From: an uncultured Candidatus Nemicrothrix sp.
GTDB taxonomy: Bacteria; Actinomycetota; Acidimicrobiia; Acidimicrobiales; MedAcidi-G1
DNA length: 64,000 nt
Direction: 5' to 3'
Assembly (NCBI GenBank): GCA_913055915.1
Contig: CAJXKL010000003.1
Coordinates: 1 to 64,000 of the forward strand
The notes under the pieces were generated by a model. The model did not search any database and was not told the DNA's origin. It saw only the letters and a program-made list of their open reading frames with translations. Below, one piece after another: positions 25,815 through 33,640 of this stretch. Position numbers and translations under genes: made by a program. Positions within the stretch are counted from its first letter, which is position 1; every line of letters starts with the position of its first letter.

Positions 25815-27428
25815 CTATGTCCAAATGGCGGCACCGTGAGCCGGCAACTCGACACACCCGTCAACGTGGACTACGCCAGCCATGCTAAACACAAGACCAA
25901 CCGAGCCGCTCACGGGAACGGTCACGGGTTCATCAGAAACGTTGGCAGCGACGCTCACAGGTCCTCGCCTGTAGCGAACTACAGGACCCACACCGTCGTC
26001 CTCCCAGTGGACGTCTTCACCGGTCAGAGGGCCGATACCACGTCTTGCGGCCAGAAGAGACCGGTACTGGTGGTACCAGGAACCGGCCTCCACCGCCTGG
26101 GCCTCAGCGGTCTCATCCTCATCCCGCTGGCTACTGGACAGCCAGGGAGTGCCTTCGGTGAACCCGTTCTGCCCACCGGGGCGCCAGGGCATCGGGGTGC
26201 GGCAACCGTCGCGGCCTGCGGCTACATCGCCCTCAGAGCCGACCGGATCCAACTTGGCCGACGGGGGGACAATGCCGTCGACCAGGCCCAACTCTTCACC
26301 CTGGTAGAAGACAGGTACACCCGGAAGGCACGAGAACAACACGTTCAGGGCGAGGGTCCTTGAGCGACCCTGATCACCACCACCGAAGTGTGTCGGCGAC
26401 CTGGGCATGTCGTGGCTGCTGGCTGCCCAGAGCAGTCGGTCGCCCAGCAGGTCGGCGGGTGGGACAAGCGCCTTCCGGATCTGGTCGACGTCCCAGTCGA
26501 TGTGCATGGGCTCGAACCAGAACCCGCTGTGGAGTCCGTCACCGGGAACCAGCCTCGCCAGTCCCTCCGGTTCGAGTGTGTAGGTCTCGCCCATAAGCCA
26601 GGCGCCGTACTCGTCGACTATAGAACGCCACCTCCGGAAGATGTCGAGACTCTCCGGCTGGAACACGTCGTAGAGGTGGTCGAAGGATTCCCACTGTTCC
26701 CACCGGGTTCCCGCTGGATCCCAGACGCCGATCTCGGGGTTTGAGCGGAGGTCGACGTCCTTTACAAGGCCTCCGGCCACGTCGATCCTGAAACCGTCGA
26801 CACCGCGGTCCAGCCAGAACCGGATGATTCCGTCGAACTCCTCGTGGACCGCCGGGTTGCGCCAGTTCAGGTCAGGTTGCTCCGGGAGGAACAGGTGCAG
26901 GTAGTACTGGCCCGAGGCCTCATCGAGGGTCCATGCCGAACCGCCGAAGTAACCGACCCAGTTGTTTGGCGGCCCTCCGTCGGGCGCCGGATCTCTCCAG
27001 ATGTAGTAGTCCCGGTACGGCCCGTTCGGGTCGGCCTGAGCCGACCGGAACCAAGCGTGCTGGTGGCTGGTGTGGTTCGGAACCACATCGATCACGACCC
27101 GCATGGACCGTTCGTGTGCCTGGTCAAGGAGGCGATCCAGATCGGCGAGGGACCCGAAGGCCGGATCCACACCACAGAAGTCAGCTACGTCATAGCCCCA
27201 GTCGGCCATCGGCGACGGATAGAAGGGCGTGACCCAGATGAAGTCGATTCCCAGGTCTGACAGGTAGCCCAACTTGTCGGCGATGCCGGCCAGGTCGCCG
27301 ATGCCGTCTCCATCGGAGTCGGCAAAGGACCTGACGTAGATCTCGTATCCGACGCTGTCTTGCCACCAGGGCCCGGCGTCGACGCCACTGCCAACAGCGG
27401 TGCCGCTATCAACTGACTGCTGCGTCAT
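25815..27428 (-). CDS. GH13 alpha-glucosidase (oligo-1,6-glucosidase-like)
   Basis: A 537-residue TIM-barrel glycosidase. Seen: YEIYVRSFADSDGDGIGDLA, WVTPFYPSPMADWGYDVAD, VVPNHTSHQHAWF, nucleophile Asp in GVDGFRIDVAGG, acid/base Glu in WLMGETYT and the third Asp in SSHDMPR (Ser-His-Asp instead of the more usual Asn-His-Asp). CRTPMPW is typical of alpha-glucosidases of subfamilies 17/23/30/31. No signal peptide, so it should be cytoplasmic and act on imported maltose-type or sucrose-type sugars. Between it and lacI (25728-25814) there is a weak GACACC/GGTGTC hairpin. Confidence 0.92.
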   Translation of the reverse strand: MTQQSVDSGTAVGSGVDAGPWWQDSVGYEIYVRSFADSDGDGIGDLAGIADKLGYLSDLGIDFIWVTPFYPSPMADWGYDVADFCGVDPAFGSLADLDRLLDQAHERSMRVVIDVVPNHTSHQHAWFRSAQADPNGPYRDYYIWRDPAPDGGPPNNWVGYFGGSAWTLDEASGQYYLHLFLPEQPDLNWRNPAVHEEFDGIIRFWLDRGVDGFRIDVAGGLVKDVDLRSNPEIGVWDPAGTRWEQWESFDHLYDVFQPESLDIFRRWRSIVDEYGAWLMGETYTLEPEGLARLVPGDGLHSGFWFEPMHIDWDVDQIRKALVPPADLLGDRLLWAASSHDMPRSPTHFGGGDQGRSRTLALNVLFSCLPGVPVFYQGEELGLVDGIVPPSAKLDPVGSEGDVAAGRDGCRTPMPWRPGGQNGFTEGTPWLSSSQRDEDETAEAQAVEAGSWYHQYRSLLAARRGIGPLTGEDVHWEDDGVGPVVRYRRGPVSVAANVSDEPVTVPVSGSVGLVFSMAGVVHVDGCVELPAHGAAIWT

Positions 27429-27478
27429 TGGTTCCTGCCGGTCGAGTCGCTCCAGTTGTGAAGTAGGCGAACCATATA

Positions 27479-27492
27479 TGAAAACGCTTACA
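27479..27492 (-). promoter_or_regulatory. LacI-family operator upstream of the GH13 gene
   Basis: TGAAAACGCTTACA is a near-palindrome with the AACGCTT core typical of LacI/GalR/CcpA boxes. It lies 51 bases before the GH13 start and 50 bases before the divergent ACC deaminase gene. The neighbouring lacI-type gene is the obvious candidate regulator. It stands out from the GC-rich surroundings together with an ATATATG stretch. Confidence 0.65.
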
Positions 27493-27541
27493 ACAACCAG
27501 CCCCCGGATTCGCAGCCCCGGCAGGCGATGGTGGAAACTCG

Positions 27542-28585
27542 ATGAAACCCACGATCGGAGACCACGTGAGCCTTGACAACTTCCCCCGCACGCCCCTGTT
27601 GTTCGGACCCTCTCCGATTCATCCCCTGCCCCGGCTCAGCGAGGCCCTCGGCGGCGGTGTCGAGGTCTGGGCAAAGCGGGAGGACTGCAACTCGGGCATC
27701 GCGTTCGGAGGCAACAAGGTCCGAAAGCTGGAGTACCTGGTCGCCGATGCTCTGGAGCAGGGCTGCGACACGCTGGTTTCGATCGGCGGGATCCAGTCCA
27801 ACCACACGAGGCAGGTCACCGGGGTGGCACGCCACCTGGGCCTCGGCGCGGTGACCGTCCAGGAGGGCTGGGTCGACTGGCCCGAGCCGGCCTACAACAA
27901 GGTCGGCAACATCCAACTCACCCGCATACTCGGCGGTGACATCCGAATGGATCCGGCGGGGTTTGACATAGGCATCCGGGACAGTTGGAAGGCCGCGCTG
28001 GAGTCGGTGGAGACGGCCGGGGGAAAGCCGTATGCGATCCCGGCCGGGGCATCGGACCATCCCCTTGGTGGCATGGGGTTTGCCAACTGGGCCCGGGAGG
28101 TCGCAGTCCAGGAAGCTGAGCACGATGTGTTCTTCGACCACGTAATCGTCTGCACGGTTACCGGTTCAACACACGCCGGCATGATCGCGGGGTTCGCCCT
28201 CGAGGGTCATGGCAACCGTCGGGTCCTGGGCATCGACGCATCGGGCACGCTTGACCAGACCACCGACCAGGTCACCCGGATTGCCCACAACACAGCCGGG
28301 CGGATCGGTGTCGGGCGCGACCTGGGCGACGACGAGATCACGGTGCTGGCCGGATACGAGGGCCCCGCCTACGGGGTTCCCGACGAGCAGACAATCGACG
28401 CCATTCACCTGGTGGCCCGAACAGAGGGGATGCTGACTGACCCCGTCTACGAGGGGAAGTCAATGGCAGGCCTGATCGACCTGGTTGGTACCGGTGTGAT
28501 CCCGACGGGTTCAAAGGTTCTCTATGCACACCTGGGTGGCCAGCCGGCCCTATCCGCCTACGCCGGAGCCCCCGGCCTCGGCTAG
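27542..28585 (+). CDS. acdS: 1-aminocyclopropane-1-carboxylate deaminase
   Basis: A 347-residue fold-type II PLP enzyme. The PLP lysine lies in [13 protein letters not shown], with [13 protein letters not shown] (catalytic Ser region). The C-terminus has [26 protein letters not shown] and [16 protein letters not shown], including the Tyr-Glu pair and the Leu near the end used to separate true ACC deaminase from D-cysteine desulfhydrase. It breaks ACC into 2-oxobutyrate and ammonia. It is divergent from the GH13 gene and overlaps the META lipoprotein gene tail-to-tail by 36 bases. Confidence 0.9.
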   Translation: MKPTIGDHVSLDNFPRTPLLFGPSPIHPLPRLSEALGGGVEVWAKREDCNSGIAFGGNKVRKLEYLVADALEQGCDTLVSIGGIQSNHTRQVTGVARHLGLGAVTVQEGWVDWPEPAYNKVGNIQLTRILGGDIRMDPAGFDIGIRDSWKAALESVETAGGKPYAIPAGASDHPLGGMGFANWAREVAVQEAEHDVFFDHVIVCTVTGSTHAGMIAGFALEGHGNRRVLGIDASGTLDQTTDQVTRIAHNTAGRIGVGRDLGDDEITVLAGYEGPAYGVPDEQTIDAIHLVARTEGMLTDPVYEGKSMAGLIDLVGTGVIPTGSKVLYAHLGGQPALSAYAGAPGLG

Positions 28586-29074
28586 CACAATCACCCCGGC
28601 AGGGGTCTCCAGTTCGACCGTGTCGCCCACGTCGTCTCTCACCACCAGATACCAGCCATTCTGATAGGTGCTGTTCAGCAGGTAGGCGACCTCGAACCAG
28701 TCGTCGACGTCGACGCAGCCCATCTCGGTCCACGCAGTCCCGATCTCGTCGGGATCGTCGTCCTCGCCTGTCCACGCCGTTTCGAACCTGTTGCAGCCGA
28801 GGTTCCCCGACAGCCGACCGGCCGTCTCGAAGGTGACGTGGACATCGGCTCCGTCGGGAGGAAGGAGTGTCTCGCCATCAACCTCGAGGCTCACCACCGA
28901 CCACTGCACACCGACCAACCAGTCCGGGTAGGTGGGCCAGGTCACGGTCGGAGCGGCCAGAGGGCTCTCGGGCTGGTCCAACCCGGCGCTACATGACATT
29001 GTCGAGAAAAGGACGGCAACGAGAAGGACGACAAACCGTCGAGTTCTCAGAACCACCGCCCGAAGACCCATCAC
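28550..29074 (-). CDS. META/HslJ-like lipoprotein
   Basis: A 174-residue exported protein. The N-terminus [20 protein letters not shown] is a signal with a lipobox-like end (TMSC), so a diacylated Cys anchor is expected. The folded part has [10 protein letters not shown] and [20 protein letters not shown], the hallmark of META domains (G-x2-GCN-x-F). Function unknown; META proteins are linked to envelope or stress traits. Its start overlaps the amidinotransferase stop by four bases. Confidence 0.8.
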   Translation of the reverse strand: MMGLRAVVLRTRRFVVLLVAVLFSTMSCSAGLDQPESPLAAPTVTWPTYPDWLVGVQWSVVSLEVDGETLLPPDGADVHVTFETAGRLSGNLGCNRFETAWTGEDDDPDEIGTAWTEMGCVDVDDWFEVAYLLNSTYQNGWYLVVRDDVGDTVELETPAGVIVLAEAGGSGVGG

Positions 29075-30024
29075 ACGAGGTCACGGGCCACGATGCCCGT
29101 CAGGCAGCCGACGGCGCCTGACGCCTTTGCCAGCTCGTCGACCTCGACGGTGGAACAGGTGACGCCGAGCGCCTCGTAGAACGCCTGCGTGACCGGGTTT
29201 CCCTCAGCCATCAGGAACCGGCGGAGCCCGAGCGTGACGCCGTTCAGGGCGAATCCACCCACCGCCTCGTCGTGGTCCGGCAGGTAGTGGACCTCGTAGC
29301 CCTCGTCCTCGAGGGCCTCGACTGCCGCCACGGCCAGGCGCGTCGGCCATGCGACCGCCAGGTCACGGTCCAGGATGCGCAGCATGCCCATCAGGTGCAT
29401 GGTGCCGACGGGAAGGTCCACCCGGGTTGTCGTGACCCCCATCGCCTCCAAGACGACGGTGATCTGATCGATCGCCTCGCTGTTGGTTCGCAGGCCCCGA
29501 CCAACCAGCACGTGCGCCGAGGACAACCACATCAGGTCTGCACCCTCGAAGGTGCCGGTTCCCGAGATGCTTCGAAGTATGGGAACTCCTGCATCTGCCA
29601 GGCCACGGGCAGCCACGCGTTCCTCGCCAGCGCGCACCTCAGATGCCGGCCTGGCCAGAACCGCCCCCTCCGGTGTCATTGCGAACAGGTCGGCCATGAA
29701 CATCTGGTTGGGCTGAGGTGTCGGTGGTGGATCAACCAGTTGGACTGCTACGTCGTTTGCCGTGTAGGCCTCGACAATGGCGTCGTGCTGCCGGCCGGCC
29801 CTCTCCGCATCGACCCGGTCCAGCATCTGGACGCCATTGGGGTCGTCGGCGACGATCTCGGGCCCGGGTCGGTGGAGCAGCACGCTGCGAAGCGTGCCGT
29901 ACTCGGAGTCGATGCCGAATGTACCCCAGATGCCGTCGGCCTCGTCACGCAGGGAACGTAGGCGGGGCTGCCAGCCGGGCCCGCCGTATGCGGCGTGTTG
30001 CAGCGGATTGGAGCGGTCTGCCAT
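29071..30024 (-). CDS. Amidinotransferase / arginine deiminase-family enzyme
   Basis: A 317-residue pentein-fold enzyme. Guanidine-binding and catalytic residues are visible: GTGTFEGADLMWL (Glu/Asp), GTMHLMGMLRILD (His) and a Cys near the C-terminus in GAVGCLTGIVA. This set fits dimethylargininase, arginine deiminase or glycine amidinotransferase relatives. The length is nearer to DDAH-type (about 260-300) than to ADI (about 410). The exact substrate is not readable. It overlaps the META lipoprotein gene and lies 37 bases after the DAO-family oxidase stop. Confidence 0.85.
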   Translation of the reverse strand: MADRSNPLQHAAYGGPGWQPRLRSLRDEADGIWGTFGIDSEYGTLRSVLLHRPGPEIVADDPNGVQMLDRVDAERAGRQHDAIVEAYTANDVAVQLVDPPPTPQPNQMFMADLFAMTPEGAVLARPASEVRAGEERVAARGLADAGVPILRSISGTGTFEGADLMWLSSAHVLVGRGLRTNSEAIDQITVVLEAMGVTTTRVDLPVGTMHLMGMLRILDRDLAVAWPTRLAVAAVEALEDEGYEVHYLPDHDEAVGGFALNGVTLGLRRFLMAEGNPVTQAFYEALGVTCSTVEVDELAKASGAVGCLTGIVARDLV

Positions 30025-30061
30025 GTGGTGGCTCCCTCAAGAAGGCTGCGGCCGCTGACCG

Positions 30062-31387
30062 TCAGCCGTGGACCGACATGGACGAGTCGGGGTTGACCTC
30101 ACGGTTCCTGCTGTAGAACCCGACGTCTATCTCCCGTCCGGTGTACCTGCCGGTCACGACCACCGGCGTTGTGTCGTGGTCGTGGCCGGACTCGACCGCC
30201 TCGATCAACTCGGCCATTACCTGGCCCACGGCCCCTGCGTTCTTGTACTGGTTGCCGCTGGAGCCGATTGCCAGGTAGAAGCCGTCCAGGTCGCTGCGGT
30301 CGTAGATGGGCAGCCAGTCGTCTGAGACGTCGTAGAGGTCGACAACCCCCTTCTTCTCGTGGGGAACTCCCAGAGTGGGGATACGGCGGTTGGCCCGCAG
30401 TACCTGGGCCTCCCACTGCTCCTGGGAGAGCGTGGTGTCGTAGTCGTCTGGGTCAACGAACTCACGGGGGTCACAATCTGGGTCGACGCTGCCGATCAGC
30501 ACGTTGTTGCCTGTCTCGGGCCTGAAGTAGAAGCCGGTGTCGTCGTCGGCACCGACCAGGCCGTCGGCCATGAAGTCGTAGCCCTGGGGTGCCGGCACGT
30601 GGTGAACCTCGTGGCGCAGTGCCCGGGTCTTGATGTTCATCGAGTCGTACACGCCGGCCATCTTGTTGATGACGGTACTGTGGGGGCCGGCCACGTTGAC
30701 AACGACCGGCGCCGTGACCCGTCGACCGTCGGCCAGGGTCACGCCGCCCACGCGACCGTCGGTCCGGTCGATGGAGACGACCTCGGCGTTGAACCAGAAC
30801 TCGGCACCGCTGGCCTCAGCGGCCCGCTGCAGGTTGTGGCACGACAACTGCGGATCGCTGACATAGCCCGCGTCAGGGGCGAATATTGCCCCGGAGATGG
30901 TGCCGGTGGGGTCGTCCCAGAAGTGGGGATCGTCGGGTCGCTTGGGTGGCCCGTACCGGCCGTGGTCGAGAAGCGGCAGGCGTTCTGTCAGGTCGTCGAG
31001 GGTCCAGTCCTCGAACGGAATGTCCAGCTCCTGCCAGAGCGCCCTGACCTTTGATGAATGACCCCCCTCTCCGAGGAGCAGGTTGAACATGCCGCACTGG
31101 TGGAACTCGATCAGACCGAGCTCGTCGTCGGCCCCGATGTAGGCGGGCCAGTCGGTCCAGTAGTGCATTGCCTCCCAGGCCATGGTCACCCCAGGAAGCG
31201 TCGAGTAGGTGAATCGCACGATGGCACAGGAGTTGATTGTTGAGCCGGCTCCGGCCGCTGACGCCTTGTCGACGCTCAGGGTTCGCATGCCCCTTCGTGC
31301 CAGTTCGACGGCGATCGCACCGCCGAGGACACCGGCACCGATGATGACGGCGTCGAACTCCGCATTCGGGTCCTGTTGATCGGCCAT
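30062..31387 (-). CDS. DAO-family FAD-dependent amine/amino-acid oxidoreductase
   Basis: A 441-residue flavoprotein. The ADP-binding motif is VIIGAGVLGGAIAVELARRG near the N-terminus. The C-terminal DAO motif is VDLYDVSDDWLPIYDRSDLD with IGSSGNQYKNAGAVG. This resembles sarcosine/dimethylglycine oxidase or dehydrogenase. I chose ATG 31387, which has a GGGGAGG ribosome site, over the longer frame from 31513. With the adjoining amidinotransferase it may belong to guanidino or methylamine catabolism (inferred). Confidence 0.88.
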   Translation of the reverse strand: MADQQDPNAEFDAVIIGAGVLGGAIAVELARRGMRTLSVDKASAAGAGSTINSCAIVRFTYSTLPGVTMAWEAMHYWTDWPAYIGADDELGLIEFHQCGMFNLLLGEGGHSSKVRALWQELDIPFEDWTLDDLTERLPLLDHGRYGPPKRPDDPHFWDDPTGTISGAIFAPDAGYVSDPQLSCHNLQRAAEASGAEFWFNAEVVSIDRTDGRVGGVTLADGRRVTAPVVVNVAGPHSTVINKMAGVYDSMNIKTRALRHEVHHVPAPQGYDFMADGLVGADDDTGFYFRPETGNNVLIGSVDPDCDPREFVDPDDYDTTLSQEQWEAQVLRANRRIPTLGVPHEKKGVVDLYDVSDDWLPIYDRSDLDGFYLAIGSSGNQYKNAGAVGQVMAELIEAVESGHDHDTTPVVVTGRYTGREIDVGFYSRNREVNPDSSMSVHG

Positions 31388-31458
31388 TGTGCCCTCCCCT
31401 GTTCCATCTGTGTGAATTGGCGGGATACTACGCAGATGGTGCCCGGTCGGGGTGCTGG

Positions 31459-32238
31459 TCAGCCCCTGTGGGACCACTTCGGGCGGCGCTTTTCCACGAA
31501 GGCCGTGGGCCACTCCCTGCCGTCGCCGTCGGCAGCTGCGCCCGACATCACGTCGGCGGCCAGTTCGTAGGCATCTTCGAAGGTCAGGTCCATCTGGGCG
31601 TACATGGTCGCCTTGCCGAGGCCCTTGGCGTAGCGGCTGCCACGGGTTGCGTATCCCATGAAGTCACGTGTCGCCTGTTCCAGGTCTGCTGCCGGCACCA
31701 CCCGGTTGACGAGGCCCCACTGGAGGGCCGTGGCCGCGTCGATTGCGCCCCCCGTGAAGGCCATCTCGGCCGCCCGCTTGCGACCGACCTGACGGGCAAC
31801 CGCCACCATCGGCGTGTGGCAGAACAGGCCCCCCTTGCCACCCGGTGTGGAGAACCTGGCTTCTTCGCTGACGACGACGAGGTCGGCGCTGGCTGCCAGC
31901 TGGGCTCCCGCCGCTGTGGCGAGGCCCTGCACCTGGGCAATGACCACCTGGGGGACCTCGGCAAGGGACTTCATGGCGGCGGTACACACATCGAACAGGT
32001 TCCTCAGCTCGTCCTCGGTCATCACCGCCATCTCGGCCAGGTCGTGGCCAGAGGAGAAGACCGGGCCGGTTGAGGCCAGGACGATTCCCGCCACGTCATC
32101 CTGCTCACCGGTCATGCGAAATGCGTGTTCCAACTCCCTCAGCACCTGGGTCGACAGGCAGTTGCGGCGATCAGGCCGGCTCAGGGTGATGGTGATGATC
32201 TCGCCCTCCCGCTCGCACCGGAGGTTCTCGTAGTCCAC
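31459..32238 (-). CDS. Enoyl-CoA hydratase/isomerase family protein (ECHDC3-like)
   Basis: A 259-residue crotonase-fold protein. Seen: ITLSRPDRRNCLSTQVL, the oxyanion-hole segment GPVFSSGHDLAEM, then AAGAQLAASADLVVVSEEARF and FTGGAIDAATALQWGLVNRV. The SSGHDL form and CHTPMVAVARQVGRKRAAEM resemble the ECHDC3 subgroup, whose function is poorly defined. I chose GTG 32238 because a GGGGGAG site precedes it and homology starts at VDYENL. The intergenic region beyond it (32239-32327) leads directly into the tRNA-leader repeat copy A. Confidence 0.88.
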   Translation of the reverse strand: MDYENLRCEREGEIITITLSRPDRRNCLSTQVLRELEHAFRMTGEQDDVAGIVLASTGPVFSSGHDLAEMAVMTEDELRNLFDVCTAAMKSLAEVPQVVIAQVQGLATAAGAQLAASADLVVVSEEARFSTPGGKGGLFCHTPMVAVARQVGRKRAAEMAFTGGAIDAATALQWGLVNRVVPAADLEQATRDFMGYATRGSRYAKGLGKATMYAQMDLTFEDAYELAADVMSGAAADGDGREWPTAFVEKRRPKWSHRG

Positions 32239-32327
32239 GGCGGTTTCTCCCCCTTGTCGGCCGGTAGCACCACCAGTGTGACCCACGCGGGGTCAGATAC
32301 GTCAAGCCCACCCCCACAGACATCCCC

Positions 32328-32390
32328 CTGTACCCTGAGCGCGGTGGTCGACCGGGTCTTGAACCGGGGTTCCTTCCGCCGTCGGGTCGC
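32328..32390 (+). repeat. tRNA-Lys leader repeat, copy A (diverged)
   Basis: Begins CTGTACCCTGA with a TACCCT -10-like hexamer at 32331-32336, then shares the core CGGTGGTCGACCGGGT with copies B and C. About three quarters of the remaining bases match copy C, and it ends CGGGTCGC where the tRNA body begins. One single-base gap is needed. It is the oldest-looking of the three copies. Its presence 170 bases before the methyltransferase gene means it could still act as a promoter. Confidence 0.75.
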
Positions 32391-32420
32391 TGTTCATCGG
32401 GTGGAGCAGACGACCCCACA
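32384..32420 (+). pseudogene. Collapsed tRNA-Lys remnant (acceptor stem plus D arm only)
   Basis: GGGTCGC, then a D-arm-like TTCATCGGGTGGAGCAG, then ACGACCCCACA. The first and last parts match the 5' and 3' ends of the intact tRNA-Lys at 44106-44178. The anticodon arm, variable loop and T arm are gone (about 37 bases). GGGTCG can still pair with CGACCC. It cannot be a working tRNA. Position directly after leader copy A is the same as in the intact gene. Confidence 0.65.
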
Positions 32421-32498
32421 GGCCACCGGTCACGGGTTGGAGTACTGCCGGGGGAACCACCAGCACTGGAAGCCATCATCAGCAGGTGAAGTCCCGAG

Positions 32499-33332
32499 AT
32501 GAACGATCGCAGCACCGACATCAAGAGCATGAAGTTGTATCACCACATCGACCGGGTGATGAACGAACTTCGTGAACTCGGCAAGGACGACACCGGGAGA
32601 CTGCAGGTCAGGGAACTGACCTCCTTCGATCAACTCCACTACCACGGAACCGGGGCAGTGGACTACGCGATCAGAGCAACGGGCATCGATGAGGGGACTC
32701 CTGTTCTGGAAATCGGTTCCGGGCTGGGGGGACCTGCCAGGTACCTGGCCTTGTCAGCCGGGGCTGATGTGACCGCTCTGGAGCTTCAGGAGGATCACCA
32801 TCTCATGGCATCGAGCCTCACGGAGCGATGCGGCCTCGATGACAGGGTGGAGCACCTGTGTGGTGACTTCCTGACCCACCCATGGCATGGCGCAAGGTTC
32901 CAGGTCATCGTCAGTTGGCTGGCGCTGTACCACATTCCCCAGAGGAACGTCCTGTTGCAACGGTGCCGATCGCTGCTCGAGGACGATGGCTTCATCCACG
33001 CCGAGGACCTCTACGAACGCGGTCCCTTCGACGACCTAGAGAAGGCGGAGCTGGCATCAGAGCTCTTCGCCAACTACCTGCCGAACCGGAACCAGTACCG
33101 AATGGACCTGGTTGACGCCGGTTTCGAACTGGTCGTCTTCGAGGACATGTCGGAGGATTGGGCCGCGTTCACCCATGATCGACTGAACTCATACCTTGAC
33201 CAGAGAGAGCGGCATCTGCGGGTCCACGGTGAAGAGGTGTTTGACACCATGTGTGCCTTCTACGACACGATGGTGCGCCTCTTCTCCAGCGGAAAGTTGG
33301 GGGGTATCAGGGTGGTGGCCCGCAGGACCTAA
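32499..33332 (+). CDS. Class I SAM-dependent methyltransferase
   Basis: A 277-residue methyltransferase. Motif I is VLEIGSGLGGPARYLA, motif II around VTALELQEDH, and the later VIVSWLALYHIPQRNVLL and IHAEDLYERGPFDD follow. The opening MKLYHHIDRVMNELRELG and LTSFDQLHYHGTGAV resemble small-molecule N- or C-methyltransferases such as the tocopherol or glycine-betaine types. The substrate is not readable. It lies alone between tRNA-leader copies A and B, so it forms a small cargo unit. Confidence 0.85.
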   Translation: MNDRSTDIKSMKLYHHIDRVMNELRELGKDDTGRLQVRELTSFDQLHYHGTGAVDYAIRATGIDEGTPVLEIGSGLGGPARYLALSAGADVTALELQEDHHLMASSLTERCGLDDRVEHLCGDFLTHPWHGARFQVIVSWLALYHIPQRNVLLQRCRSLLEDDGFIHAEDLYERGPFDDLEKAELASELFANYLPNRNQYRMDLVDAGFELVVFEDMSEDWAAFTHDRLNSYLDQRERHLRVHGEEVFDTMCAFYDTMVRLFSSGKLGGIRVVARRT

Positions 33333-33408
33333 GACCACGGGCCGAACCCGGGGAGCCCGATGCACTCCACCGCCTCGGCTGGAACTATCCGCCCTCACAG
33401 GCAGCCCG

Positions 33409-33463
33409 CTGTACCCTGACCGTCGGTGGTCGACCGGGTTTCGCGCCGGGTTTCGCACCGCCG
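33409..33463 (+). repeat. tRNA-Lys leader repeat, copy B (identical to copy C)
   Basis: Fifty-five bases identical, base for base, to 44049-44103, starting CTGTACCCTGACCG and ending CGCACCGCCG. The identity stops two bases before the point where, in copy C, the mature tRNA-Lys begins, and no tRNA body follows here. The TACCCT at 33412-33417 could serve as a -10 for the nitronate monooxygenase gene 177 bases downstream. Perfect identity across 10.6 kb suggests a recent duplication or gene conversion. Confidence 0.9.
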
Positions 33464-33604
33464 TCCCTCGGCCAGCGTTGCCCGGGCCCGCTTGGCCCCG
33501 TCTTCGGTCAACCAGAGATGCACCCTTGAAGTGTCCAGCATCGTGCCACCTCGCGTGAGGAAGCCACGCATTACTTCGATGTATCGTTGGAGAAGTTCGA
33601 ACAT
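33464..33604 (-). pseudogene. Possible gene fragment truncated at repeat B
   Basis: A minus-strand open frame starts at ATG 33604 and reads MFELLQRYIEVMRGFLTRGG followed by VHLWLTEDGAKRARATLAEG, then runs into repeat B at 33463, where the sequence becomes Arg-rich non-coding-like. The amphipathic helices and codon bias look coding, and the repeat seems to cut it. It may be the surviving part of a small regulator. I do not recognise a family. The rest of the 33333-33640 gap holds only repeat B. Confidence 0.3.
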
Positions 33605-33640
33605 GCCTGGCGGCCCGACCGAAGTCCTTGAAGAGGGAAC

